Shown: one piece after another, positions 16,572 through 22,909 of the stretch
Numbering within the stretch: the stretch's first letter is position 1
How the letters are laid out: each line of letters opens with the position of its first letter
Origin: Bordetella parapertussis
GTDB lineage: Bacteria > Pseudomonadota > Gammaproteobacteria > Burkholderiales > Burkholderiaceae_C
Assembly (NCBI GenBank): GCA_945882755.1
Contig: CAMCWS010000027.1
Span: 1-22,909, forward strand
DNA: 22,909 nt
Direction of reading: 5' to 3'
Notes under the pieces: model-generated
Seen by the model: only the letters and a program-made list of their open reading frames with translations
Database searches by the model: none
What the model was told of the DNA's origin: nothing
Program-made: the position numbers and the translations under genes

Positions 16572-17852
16572 CTATGACAAGCTGTCTGCCCAAATATTTT
16601 GGGCCCAGTTCCATGCGTAGGTAGCTTCCAAGGTATTGGCTTCAGAGGAAACACCGCCCGAGCCTGGTACTGTTTTGTAGGTTTTTTCTTCCAAGTTGAA
16701 TTGGTGCACAGAAGCCACATGAACCACCATGTTGTCACTGACATAGCTGTAGCAGGTGTTGGTTAAGAAAGGTGCAGGGTTGATGTCAAGTCCGCTGAGT
16801 TGCGCCACGATGGCAGAAGCAGCTACTTTGGCATGCGAGTTCGCCATGTGTGCTGATTTAGGCATTGCAGGTGCGGCCAACATGGCGTCACCCAAGATAT
16901 GGACATCTTTGGCAACCGTGGACTCAAAGGTCAAATAGTTCACGCCACACCAACGTTTGTTTGCCGTGGCTAAGCCAGTTTGCACCGCAATGCTGCCGGC
17001 ACGCATATCGGGCAAGACATTCAAAATATCGGCACGCAGGTTTTCTTGGACATCGAATTGGATGAGGCCCGCTTGCCCATCGACAGCGGTGACCTTATGG
17101 TTGGGTCTGAACTCGATGATGTTTTTGTAGTTTTCAGACCAGAATTTTTTGAACAAAGGTCCTTTGGATGTGACATCTGGGTTGGCGTCCAGAATGAGCA
17201 CCTTGGACTTGGGCTTGGCTTGCTTGAAATAATGCGCCACTTGGCTGGCTCGCTCATAAGGGCCTGGGGGGCAGCGGTAGGGCGCTTCAGGAATGGTCAG
17301 CGCGTAGACACCACCATTCGGCATATCCTGCAGTTGTTTTCGCAAGGCGGTGGTTTCGGCACCTGCTTTCCAAGCTTGCAAGATACGGCCGTTGTCATTG
17401 GCGGCTTTTAAACCCTCGATGCTGTCAAACATCATGTCAACACCGGGGGACAAAACCAGTTTGTCATAAGGCAAGGTGGGGCCGTTGGCCAGCGAAATTG
17501 TTTTTTTCTCTGGATCGATGCTGGTGACGCGATCGCGTATGACTTTGACGCCATGCTTTTGTGTCAGCGCATCGTAAGAGGTCGTAATGTCTTTTAAATT
17601 TTTGCTGCCACCAAGAACCAAATTGGACATCGGGCATGAAACGAAATCAGACTGAGGTTCAATCAGCAGAACAGGAATGTTGTAGTTCGATAAAAAACGG
17701 ATGTATTTAGCGGCAGTCGCCCCCCCATAGCCGCCACCAACCACAATGACCTGTGCTTTGTTGGCGGCTGTTTGCGCAAACACCAAATGACCTAACAGCG
17801 CAGGGGATGCACCAACCGCCAAACCTGCTTGAAGCAAATGTCTTCTTTTCAT
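16572..17852 (-). CDS. fccB: Flavocytochrome c sulfide dehydrogenase, flavin subunit
   Basis: This 426-residue flavoprotein oxidises sulfide in the periplasm and passes electrons to its cytochrome partner. It begins with a Tat-type signal (KRRHLLQAGLAVGAS, cleavage probably after VFA near residue 26), then the FAD-binding VIVVGGGYGGATAAKY. C194 in YRCPPGPYER and C367 in NTCYSYVSD match the redox-active cysteine pair of FccB proteins, and the HILGDAMLAAPAMPKSAHMANS segment near the C-terminus closes the FAD site. The C-terminal domain with NLEEKTYKTVPGSGGVS is the family-specific FCSD domain. Its start lies nine bases after the fccA stop, so the two are co-transcribed. A SoxF role is an alternative, but no sox genes are in the window. 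Confidence 0.93.
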   Translation of the reverse strand: MKRRHLLQAGLAVGASPALLGHLVFAQTAANKAQVIVVGGGYGGATAAKYIRFLSNYNIPVLLIEPQSDFVSCPMSNLVLGGSKNLKDITTSYDALTQKHGVKVIRDRVTSIDPEKKTISLANGPTLPYDKLVLSPGVDMMFDSIEGLKAANDNGRILQAWKAGAETTALRKQLQDMPNGGVYALTIPEAPYRCPPGPYERASQVAHYFKQAKPKSKVLILDANPDVTSKGPLFKKFWSENYKNIIEFRPNHKVTAVDGQAGLIQFDVQENLRADILNVLPDMRAGSIAVQTGLATANKRWCGVNYLTFESTVAKDVHILGDAMLAAPAMPKSAHMANSHAKVAASAIVAQLSGLDINPAPFLTNTCYSYVSDNMVVHVASVHQFNLEEKTYKTVPGSGGVSSEANTLEATYAWNWAQNIWADSLS

Positions 17853-17861
17853 AAGGCGCTT

Positions 17862-18191
17862 TCAGCGAGCTTGGGCAGAAAAATAATCTGCAAAGCTGGC
17901 GATTTGCGCATCGCTAAAACCTTTGCTGATTTGATGCATCACCGTGGCTTTGCGACTGCCATCCTTGTAAGCCTGCATTTGCTGAATCAAGTAGTCGCGG
18001 GGCAAGCCCGCCAAAGGTGGAACAGCAGAGTTTTCAACCGTGCGCCCTTCGCTGCCGTGGCAGTTGGCACACATGGCGGCATTGGTGCGTTGGTGGAGTT
18101 TTTCAGACTCTTGCGTATTCGCTTGAACAACCCCAGCAGTCAAAACGAGTGTCAACAAAAGCGTTTTGGGAACCGAAAAATTTCTGCGCAT
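17862..18191 (-). CDS. fccA: Class I cytochrome c, FccA subunit (monoheme)
   Basis: A 109-residue exported cytochrome with signal peptide at residues 1-24 (MRRNFSVPKTLLLTLVLTAG, ending VQA). The mature part has one heme-binding CANCH in AMCANCHGSEGRT and the axial methionine probably in ATVMHQISKGFSDAQI, the usual class I layout. A single heme makes it comparable with the monoheme subunit of green sulfur bacterial flavocytochrome c and unlike the diheme FccA of Allochromatium. Immediate co-transcription with fccB identifies it as the electron-accepting subunit. AAGGA stands about nine bases before the ATG. It is divergent from modA with 55 bases between. Confidence 0.88.
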   Translation of the reverse strand: MRRNFSVPKTLLLTLVLTAGVVQANTQESEKLHQRTNAAMCANCHGSEGRTVENSAVPPLAGLPRDYLIQQMQAYKDGSRKATVMHQISKGFSDAQIASFADYFSAQAR

Positions 18192-18218
18192 AATTGGTTT
18201 TCCTTATTGGTTCCTTAA

Positions 18219-18224
18219 TATAAC
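18219..18224 (+). promoter_or_regulatory. Possible -10 element upstream of modA
   Basis: TATAAC lies 22 bases before the modA ATG in the 55-base AT-rich gap shared with divergent fccA. TTGGTT at 18194-18199 could serve as -35, but at 19 bases spacing, so the call is weak. Confidence 0.25.
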
Positions 18225-18246
18225 TCTATCTAATCAAGTCCACCCC

Positions 18247-18984
18247 ATGAAGAGTTTATTTTTTCTGTCTGTTTTTCTTTTGCAATCAGCTGCTTGGTCA
18301 GCAGACCTAACCGTTTCAGCGGCCGCCAGCTTGACGCAGGCTTTTCAAGACATAAGTGCTCAATTTGAAACTCAAAATCCTGAGATCAAAGTCAAATTCA
18401 ACTTTGGTGCGTCGGGTGCCTTGATGCAGCAAATTGCCAATGGGGCGCCTGTGGACTTGTTTGCCAGCGCAGACACAGACACCATGGACAAAGCAGTAGC
18501 CAAAGGCGTGGTTGCGGCTGCAGATGTCAAATTTTTCACCACCAACAAATTGGTGTTGATTGTTCCCACCCAATCTAAAGGGAATATGCAACAACTCGCT
18601 GACCTGAAAAAACCTGAATTTAAGCGCTTTGCCATGGGAACACCCGCCAGTGTGCCTGCAGGGAGCTATGCAAAAGATGCTTTAGAGAAAGCCGGTCTTT
18701 GGCTTGAGCTTAAAGACAAGATCATCAATACCACCAATGTTCGCCAAGCTTTGGATTACGTCTCACGCGATGAAGTCGATGCTGGGTTTGTTTATGCCAG
18801 TGATGCACTGTTGATGCAAGACAAGGTCAAGGTGGCCTTCCAAGTGTCCACAGTCAAACCGATTCACTATCCTGTTGCCAAGGTGGTGGGCAGTACACAG
18901 CAGTCTACGGGGCAGAAGTTCATTGAATTTCTTCAAACCCCTAAAGCGCAAGCCATACTGAGAAAATATGGCTTTGGCCAGTGA
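18247..18984 (+). CDS. modA: Molybdate-binding periplasmic protein ModA
   Basis: The 245-residue solute-binding protein captures molybdate or tungstate for ABC import. A signal peptide covers residues 1-19 (MKSLFFLSVFLLQSAAWSA), and the mature protein starts DLTVSAAASLTQAFQDIS, the standard ModA opening. FNFGASGALMQQIANGAPVDLFASAD contributes oxyanion-binding serines, and NVRQALDYVSRDEVDAGFVYASDAL is the C-lobe signature. I chose ATG 18247 because it starts the signal peptide; a longer in-frame start at 18166 would run through the fccA start. No modB or modC is present in the window. It lies next to a molybdenum-dependent formate dehydrogenase operon, which fits its job. Its stop is one base from that of the convergent unknown gene. 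Confidence 0.93.
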   Translation: MKSLFFLSVFLLQSAAWSADLTVSAAASLTQAFQDISAQFETQNPEIKVKFNFGASGALMQQIANGAPVDLFASADTDTMDKAVAKGVVAAADVKFFTTNKLVLIVPTQSKGNMQQLADLKKPEFKRFAMGTPASVPAGSYAKDALEKAGLWLELKDKIINTTNVRQALDYVSRDEVDAGFVYASDALLMQDKVKVAFQVSTVKPIHYPVAKVVGSTQQSTGQKFIEFLQTPKAQAILRKYGFGQ

Positions 18985-18985
18985 G

Positions 18986-19489
18986 TCAATTTTTCAGCTT
19001 GACTTCATAACTCAGGTGAAGAACATAGGTAGCTGAACTTCTTTTGTGCAACGGCAAAATTGACAGGCGCAAGGCTTGGCGATTGTCTAAATCATGTCGA
19101 ATGCTGGTGGCACCTAATACTGCAATATCGCTGTTATAGCCTTTGTGCCGATAGCCAGTCACCAAACCGCCTGTGAATGAGACTGCATTGACGATGGGGT
19201 TGGGCGGAAGTGGCCAAGTCCATGTGTAGCCACCATAGACCGAAGTATTGCGAATACTGTTGTGATAAGCGCCTACGACGAAATTGTTTCTTTCGAGGTA
19301 CAACCCTGGCGTGTTTTCGTTGTAGTTGCCACCGTTGTGGTAACTCAGCGTATGGATTCCCAACGTAGTTTCATCAGCATGCGCTAATGACCACTGCATT
19401 GCAAAACACAAGATGCTCAGTTTGGTGACTTTAGAAAACCCAATTCGTTTAAGAAGTGGTGTGGATGGTGCAGTTCGTTGAATGTTCAT
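18986..19489 (-). CDS. Unrecognised exported protein, possible small outer-membrane barrel
   Basis: I cannot assign this 167-residue protein. It has a long basic N-terminus and a hydrophobic stretch ending in AMQWSLAHA, consistent with a signal peptide cleaved before DETTLGIHTLS. The mature part of about 130 residues alternates polar and aromatic or hydrophobic residues, with repeated beta-like segments (PGLYLERNNFVVGAYHNS, TSVYGGYTW, VSFTGGLVTGYRHKG, ATYVLHLSYEVKL), which suggests a small beta-barrel or beta-sandwich envelope protein. No cysteines occur in the mature part. I chose ATG 19489 for the strong AGGAG just upstream; an ATG at 19522 lacks one. It faces modA tail to tail and lies between modA and fdsD, without a visible functional link to either. 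Confidence 0.7.
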   Translation of the reverse strand: MNIQRTAPSTPLLKRIGFSKVTKLSILCFAMQWSLAHADETTLGIHTLSYHNGGNYNENTPGLYLERNNFVVGAYHNSIRNTSVYGGYTWTWPLPPNPIVNAVSFTGGLVTGYRHKGYNSDIAVLGATSIRHDLDNRQALRLSILPLHKRSSATYVLHLSYEVKLKN

Positions 19490-19508
19490 GCTCCTGTTGA
19501 TCGGAGCA
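19489..19508 (-). promoter_or_regulatory. Hairpin masking the Shine-Dalgarno of the unknown exported protein
   Basis: On the minus-strand transcript, TGCTCC (19508-19503), an 8-base loop, and GGAGCA (19494-19489) can form a perfect 6-bp stem that pairs the whole GGAG and the A of the start codon. Such a structure would restrict translation initiation and could act as an RNA thermometer or a target for a regulator. It is judged from base pairing alone. Confidence 0.45.
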
Positions 19509-19694
19509 GATAAACAAAACATTAACCCGTCTTTTGACGCTTATTTGTCGGCCTTAATCTAAAGCAATGGGTTCTTTTCCTAGAGTTACCCAGAAGGTTT
19601 CAACAGCGATAAGCGTGCTAACTTAAATCGAAATAATATTCAGAAAACTACTGCAACAAAGGAACATCCCATGGTGCAACAGGATCCCAAAAGT

Positions 19695-19931
19695 CTAAGC
19701 AGCCAGGGGTCTTAATTTGGATTGATTCGCAAGCAAGGCGTCGTTAACCAGTGGCATCAGTTCTTTCACCTCGCCAGCTGCCAGACCATCCAGCAGACGT
19801 GTGCGCATACGCGGCTCCCAAAATTTGTGAATATGGGTGGCAATGCCGTCTAGCGCTTCTTGGCGATCTGGGTAAGCAGAAAAAAATGTACCAATTTGAT
19901 TGGCCATGGAGACAAGGTTTTCTAAATGCAT
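19695..19931 (-). CDS. fdsD: Formate dehydrogenase delta subunit FdsD
   Basis: This 78-residue protein is the small delta subunit or accessory factor of soluble NAD-dependent formate dehydrogenases. It shows the family pattern LVSMANQIGTFFSAYPD near the start, then IATHIHKFWEPRMRTRLL, and an alanine- and leucine-rich end. It is the last gene of the fdsA-fdhD-fdsD part of the operon, beginning one base after the fdhD stop. In Cupriavidus the homologous gene closes the fdsGBACD operon. Its exact function is not settled. Confidence 0.92.
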   Translation of the reverse strand: MHLENLVSMANQIGTFFSAYPDRQEALDGIATHIHKFWEPRMRTRLLDGLAAGEVKELMPLVNDALLANQSKLRPLAA

Positions 19932-19932
19932 A

Positions 19933-20709
19933 TTAAGCCTGTGCAGCGATAGGTTGAGTTGTCATAAAACGAGAAGAGTGGCTGTAGGCGGTAAACGTGT
20001 TGCCGCGTACCAAACCAGCCAGCGCTAAGTTGTGTTGCTCAGCCAGTTCAACGGCCAATCGGGTCGGGGCTGACACCGCGGTCAAAGCACCTGCACCTGC
20101 CATCACGGTTTTTTGCACCATCTCGAAACTGGCGCGGCTGGTGATGCAAATAAAACCTTGCTGCAAGTCGGTCGTTGATTTGAACAAAGCACCGATCAAC
20201 TTATCCAAGGCATTGTGTCTTCCAACGTCTTCTCGAAGCAAAGTGATCTGCCCCTGTGCATCGGACCAAGCCGCAGCATGGGTCGCCCCCGTTTGCAGCT
20301 TGAGAGGTTGCAAGGCTCGCATATGGGCATGGGCGCGGTGCATGGCGTCAACATCGATATGAACCTCAGGTGCTTGCGGTAAAGCCAATTTCACTTGGTT
20401 CAGGCTATCGGCACCGCACACGCCACAACCGGTTCGACCCGCCATGCTGCGTCTGCGCTCTTTCAGCCTCGCTTCGGATTGCGCCGCTACCTCGAGTTGC
20501 AACTCAATGCCATTAGGTTGATGGGTGATATCCACACCATACAACTGTGAGGGATGGTCGATCAGTCCTTCGGTCAAGGCAAAACCCAAAGCGAAATCTT
20601 CCAAATGCACAGGACTGGCCATCATCACAGCGTGAGAGATGCCGTTGAATACCAGCGCCACAGGCACCTCTTCAGCCAAAGCTAAATGGTTGCTGTGGCT
20701 TTGGCTCAC
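19933..20709 (-). CDS. fdhD: Formate dehydrogenase accessory sulfurtransferase FdhD
   Basis: The 258-residue protein delivers sulfur from IscS to the bis-MGD cofactor of formate dehydrogenase, without which the enzyme is inactive (called FdsC in fds operons). The redox pair is C95 and C98 in TGCGVCGADS. Upstream is the usual EEVPVALVFNGISHAVMMASP with DFALGFALTEGLI, and REDVGRHNALDKLIG plus ICITSRASFEMVQK with AGAGALTAVSAPT close the cofactor-binding site. The N-terminus is shorter than in many relatives but starts in register. The GTG start overlaps the fdsA stop by four bases, so translation is coupled to the catalytic subunit it serves. Confidence 0.95.
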   Translation of the reverse strand: MSQSHSNHLALAEEVPVALVFNGISHAVMMASPVHLEDFALGFALTEGLIDHPSQLYGVDITHQPNGIELQLEVAAQSEARLKERRRSMAGRTGCGVCGADSLNQVKLALPQAPEVHIDVDAMHRAHAHMRALQPLKLQTGATHAAAWSDAQGQITLLREDVGRHNALDKLIGALFKSTTDLQQGFICITSRASFEMVQKTVMAGAGALTAVSAPTRLAVELAEQHNLALAGLVRGNTFTAYSHSSRFMTTQPIAAQA

Positions 20710-22909
20710 TTACCAACCACCTCGAAGTCTTCGACTTTATGCTGAGCCTTCGCAAGAAAGCCGAGTTGGTCTTTGTTGAAGCGTTGGTAGTTTTGTTGCC
20801 ATTCGGAGGGCTGACTCACCGCCACCACTTGGACCGCTGTGACTTTGTACTCGGGGCAGTTGGTCGCCCAGTCAGAGGCGTCGGTGGTAATGACGTTGGC
20901 GCCCGACTCGGGGAAGTGGAAGGTGGTGTAGACCACGCCCGCTTGCATGCGCTCGCTGATTTCAGCACGCAAAACGGTACGACCCGCACGGCTCTCAATC
21001 CCCACCCAGTCGTCTTGGCGAATACCGCGTTCTTCGGCATCGTGCGGATGGATTTCCAGGCGGTCTTCGCTGTGCCACTGGTTGTTGTCGGTACGTCGCG
21101 TTTGTGCCCCCACGTTGTACTGCGTCAATATGCGGCCCGTGGTGAGCAAGAGCGGAAACTTGCGGGTAACTTTTTCTTGACTGGCCACATACTGTGTGGG
21201 GAAGAACTTGCCCTTGCCGCGCATAAAGCCTGCTGTGTGCATGATGTCCATGCCTGCATCGGGAGTGTTGGCATTGCAAGGCCACTGCAAACTGGTGTGC
21301 TCGTCAATCTTGGCGTAGCTGACACCCGCAAAACTGGGTGTGAGTGCGGCAATTTCTTTCATCACCTCTTCGGGGTGGCTGTAATGCATTTCGTAGCCCA
21401 AAGCCTTGGCAAATTTGACAGTGACTTCCCAGTCAGCCAATCCCGCCATCGGTGGCATGGCTTGGCGCACCCGAGAGATACGTCGCTCGGCGTTGGTGAA
21501 GGTGCCGTCTTTTTCCAAGAACGAAGAACCGGGCAAGAACACATGGGCGTATTTGGCGGTTTCGTTCAAAAAGATGTCTTGCACCACGATGCACTCCATG
21601 GCGGACAAAGCCGCAGCCACGTGCTGCGTATCGGGATCGGACTGCACAATGTCTTCACCTTGGCAGTACAGGCCTAAGAAGGTCCCGTCCATGGCAGCGT
21701 CAAACATATTGGGAATACGCAGACCAGGCTCTGGACTGATGCTGACGCCCCAAGCACCTTCGAAAAGCGTGCGGGTGGTGGTGTCAGAGATATGGCGGTA
21801 GCCAGGCAGCTCGTGCGGGAAGCTGCCCATGTCACACGCACCTTGCACATTGTTTTGACCACGCAAGGGGTTCACACCCACGCCTTCACGACCCACCATG
21901 CCGCAAGCCATGGCGAGGTTGGCAATGCCCATGACCATGGTCGAGCCTTGTGAGTGTTCTGTCACACCCAAACCATAGTAAATGGCAGAGTTGGGACCAG
22001 CGGCGTACATACGCGCTGCCGCACGAACTTCCGAGGCGGGAACGCCAGTCACACTTTCAAATGCCTCGGGAGAGTTTTCAGGCTTAGAGACAAACTCGCA
22101 CCATTCGTTGAAGCTTTTGTCCTCGCAGCGCGAGGCCACATAGTCTGTGGCCACCAAACCTTCGGTCACCACCACATGGGCCAGTGAGTTGATGAGGGCC
22201 ACATTGGTGCCAGGTTTCAGGGCCAAATGGTGCTGCGCTTTCACATGGGGGCTGCTCACCAAATCAATTTTGCGTGGGTCGGCCACGATGAGCTTGGCAC
22301 CACTGCGCAGTCGACGTTTCATGCGTGACGCAAACACGGGGTGGGCGTCCGAGGGGTTGGCGCCAATCACCAACAACACATCGGCGTGTTCAACCGATTT
22401 GAAGGTTTGTGTTCCTGCAGATGTGCCAAAGGTCAGTCCCAAACCATAACCTGTGGGTGAGTGACACACACGGGCGCAGGTGTCCACATTGTTGGTGCCA
22501 AAGGCGGCGCGAACCAACTTTTGAACCAGATAAGTTTCTTCGTTGGTGCAGCGTGAAGAAGTGATGCCGCCTACAGAGTCTTTGCCGTGTTTGGCTTGGA
22601 TACGCTTGAACTCCGAGGCTGCGTGGTTGATGGCTTCGTCCCAGCTGACTTCTTGCCAAGGATCGGTGATCTTGGCGCGGATCATGGGCTTGGTGATGCG
22701 GTCTTGGTGGGTGGCGTAGCCCCACGCAAAACGCCCTTTCACACAGGAGTGGCCTTCGTTGGCCTTGCCGTCTTTCCAAGGCACCATGCGAACCACGGTG
22801 TTGCCCTTCATTTCGGCTTTGAAGCCGCAACCCACGCCGCAGTAAGCGCAGGTGGTGATCAGGCTGTGCTCGGGTTGACCGAGTTCAATGATAGATTTTT
22901 CTTGCAAGG
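20706..22909 (-). CDS. fdsA: NAD-dependent formate dehydrogenase alpha subunit (partial)
   Basis: About 733 C-terminal residues of the molybdenum subunit that oxidises formate to CO2; the N-terminus lies beyond the window, as the frame is still open at its edge with an internal TTG leucine codon. From the visible start, a [4Fe-4S] site is formed by C20, C23, C27 and C55 (CAYCGVGC, HSCVKGRF). The likely molybdenum ligand is C148 in DTCARVCHSPTGYG, a cysteine and not selenocysteine. The arginine and histidine region around VTEHSQGST and the C-terminal molybdopterin-binding part (LLLTTGRILTQYNVG, RRTDNNQW, VYTTFHFPESGANVIT) are intact. FdsA is about 950 residues in Cupriavidus, so roughly 220 residues with further Fe-S sites are missing here. 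fdsG and fdsB are expected further upstream. Confidence 0.95.
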   Translation of the reverse strand, partial: LQEKSIIELGQPEHSLITTCAYCGVGCGFKAEMKGNTVVRMVPWKDGKANEGHSCVKGRFAWGYATHQDRITKPMIRAKITDPWQEVSWDEAINHAASEFKRIQAKHGKDSVGGITSSRCTNEETYLVQKLVRAAFGTNNVDTCARVCHSPTGYGLGLTFGTSAGTQTFKSVEHADVLLVIGANPSDAHPVFASRMKRRLRSGAKLIVADPRKIDLVSSPHVKAQHHLALKPGTNVALINSLAHVVVTEGLVATDYVASRCEDKSFNEWCEFVSKPENSPEAFESVTGVPASEVRAAARMYAAGPNSAIYYGLGVTEHSQGSTMVMGIANLAMACGMVGREGVGVNPLRGQNNVQGACDMGSFPHELPGYRHISDTTTRTLFEGAWGVSISPEPGLRIPNMFDAAMDGTFLGLYCQGEDIVQSDPDTQHVAAALSAMECIVVQDIFLNETAKYAHVFLPGSSFLEKDGTFTNAERRISRVRQAMPPMAGLADWEVTVKFAKALGYEMHYSHPEEVMKEIAALTPSFAGVSYAKIDEHTSLQWPCNANTPDAGMDIMHTAGFMRGKGKFFPTQYVASQEKVTRKFPLLLTTGRILTQYNVGAQTRRTDNNQWHSEDRLEIHPHDAEERGIRQDDWVGIESRAGRTVLRAEISERMQAGVVYTTFHFPESGANVITTDASDWATNCPEYKVTAVQVVAVSQPSEWQQNYQRFNKDQLGFLAKAQHKVEDFEVVGK

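Noticed and set aside
19671..19715. 14-residue reading frame (MVQQDPKSLSSQGS) with AAGGA upstream, antisense to the fdsD end
   Set aside because: Attractive ribosome binding site but too short to judge, and it overlaps the 3' end of fdsD; it could be chance or a truncated gene start.
20739..21677. 312-codon plus-strand open frame
   Set aside because: It is antisense to fdsA, whose motifs are unmistakable, and has no recognisable domain or ribosome binding site.
1..22909. Search for phage, toxin-antitoxin, restriction, CRISPR or other defence genes
   Set aside because: No recognisable genes of these kinds, no direct-repeat arrays and no tRNA-linked integration signs were seen; the region reads as housekeeping plus energy metabolism.

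Overview
The window looks like chromosomal core DNA of a betaproteobacterium in the order Burkholderiales, probably of the Comamonadaceae type (for example a freshwater Limnohabitans or Rhodoferax relative). The order placement rests on gene content and order: dusB-fis-purH, yqgE-ruvX-pyrR-pyrB-pyrC', rubredoxin divergent from a thiD-like/hemL pair, and a soluble NAD-type formate dehydrogenase (fds) operon. The genus-level guess is inference. Coding density is very high. The longest gene-free stretch is about 205 bases (19490-19694), and there are no rRNA or tRNA genes, insertion sequences, prophage or CRISPR arrays that I can see.

Layout. 80-3737 (minus): a tightly overlapping operon in transcription order FAD hydroxylase of the UbiH family, DsbC-like periplasmic disulfide isomerase, M61 aminopeptidase with a PDZ-like end. 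3821-5415: ychF (plus) convergent with a YqaA-type membrane protein (minus). 5505-8381 (plus): dusB, fis and purH, followed by an AT-rich orphan gene of 85 residues (8463-8720). 8765-11011 (minus): a ThiD-like kinase and hemL, divergent from a 57-residue rubredoxin (11083-11256, plus) across a perfect 7+7 inverted repeat. 11270-12754 (minus): CPD photolyase, nearly back to back with 12777-16556 (plus), the yqgE-ruvX-pyrR-pyrB-pyrC' cluster, whose junctions are 4-base overlaps or a 3-base gap. 16572-18191 (minus): fccA-fccB, a periplasmic flavocytochrome c sulfide dehydrogenase. 18247-18984 (plus): a stand-alone molybdate-binding protein ModA. 18986-19489 (minus): an unrecognised exported protein whose Shine-Dalgarno lies inside a predicted hairpin. 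19695-22909 (minus): fdsA (cut by the window end), fdhD and fdsD.

How the parts connect. The pyr cluster encodes the second step of pyrimidine synthesis. The dihydroorotase-like PyrC' has lost most metal ligands, so it should be a structural partner of PyrB and not an enzyme, as known for Pseudomonas PyrC'. The right end is an energy-metabolism block: sulfide oxidation through FccAB, and formate oxidation to NADH by a molybdenum enzyme, with FdhD for cofactor sulfuration and ModA as a plausible supplier of molybdate. This suggests a heterotroph able to use inorganic or one-carbon electron donors.

I did not find a clearly new multi-gene system. The most worthwhile leads are small: the orphan gene after purH, the SD-masking hairpin in front of an unknown exported protein, the palindrome between the thiD-like gene and rubA, the non-standard ThiD-like kinase next to hemL, and the degenerate dihydroorotase.
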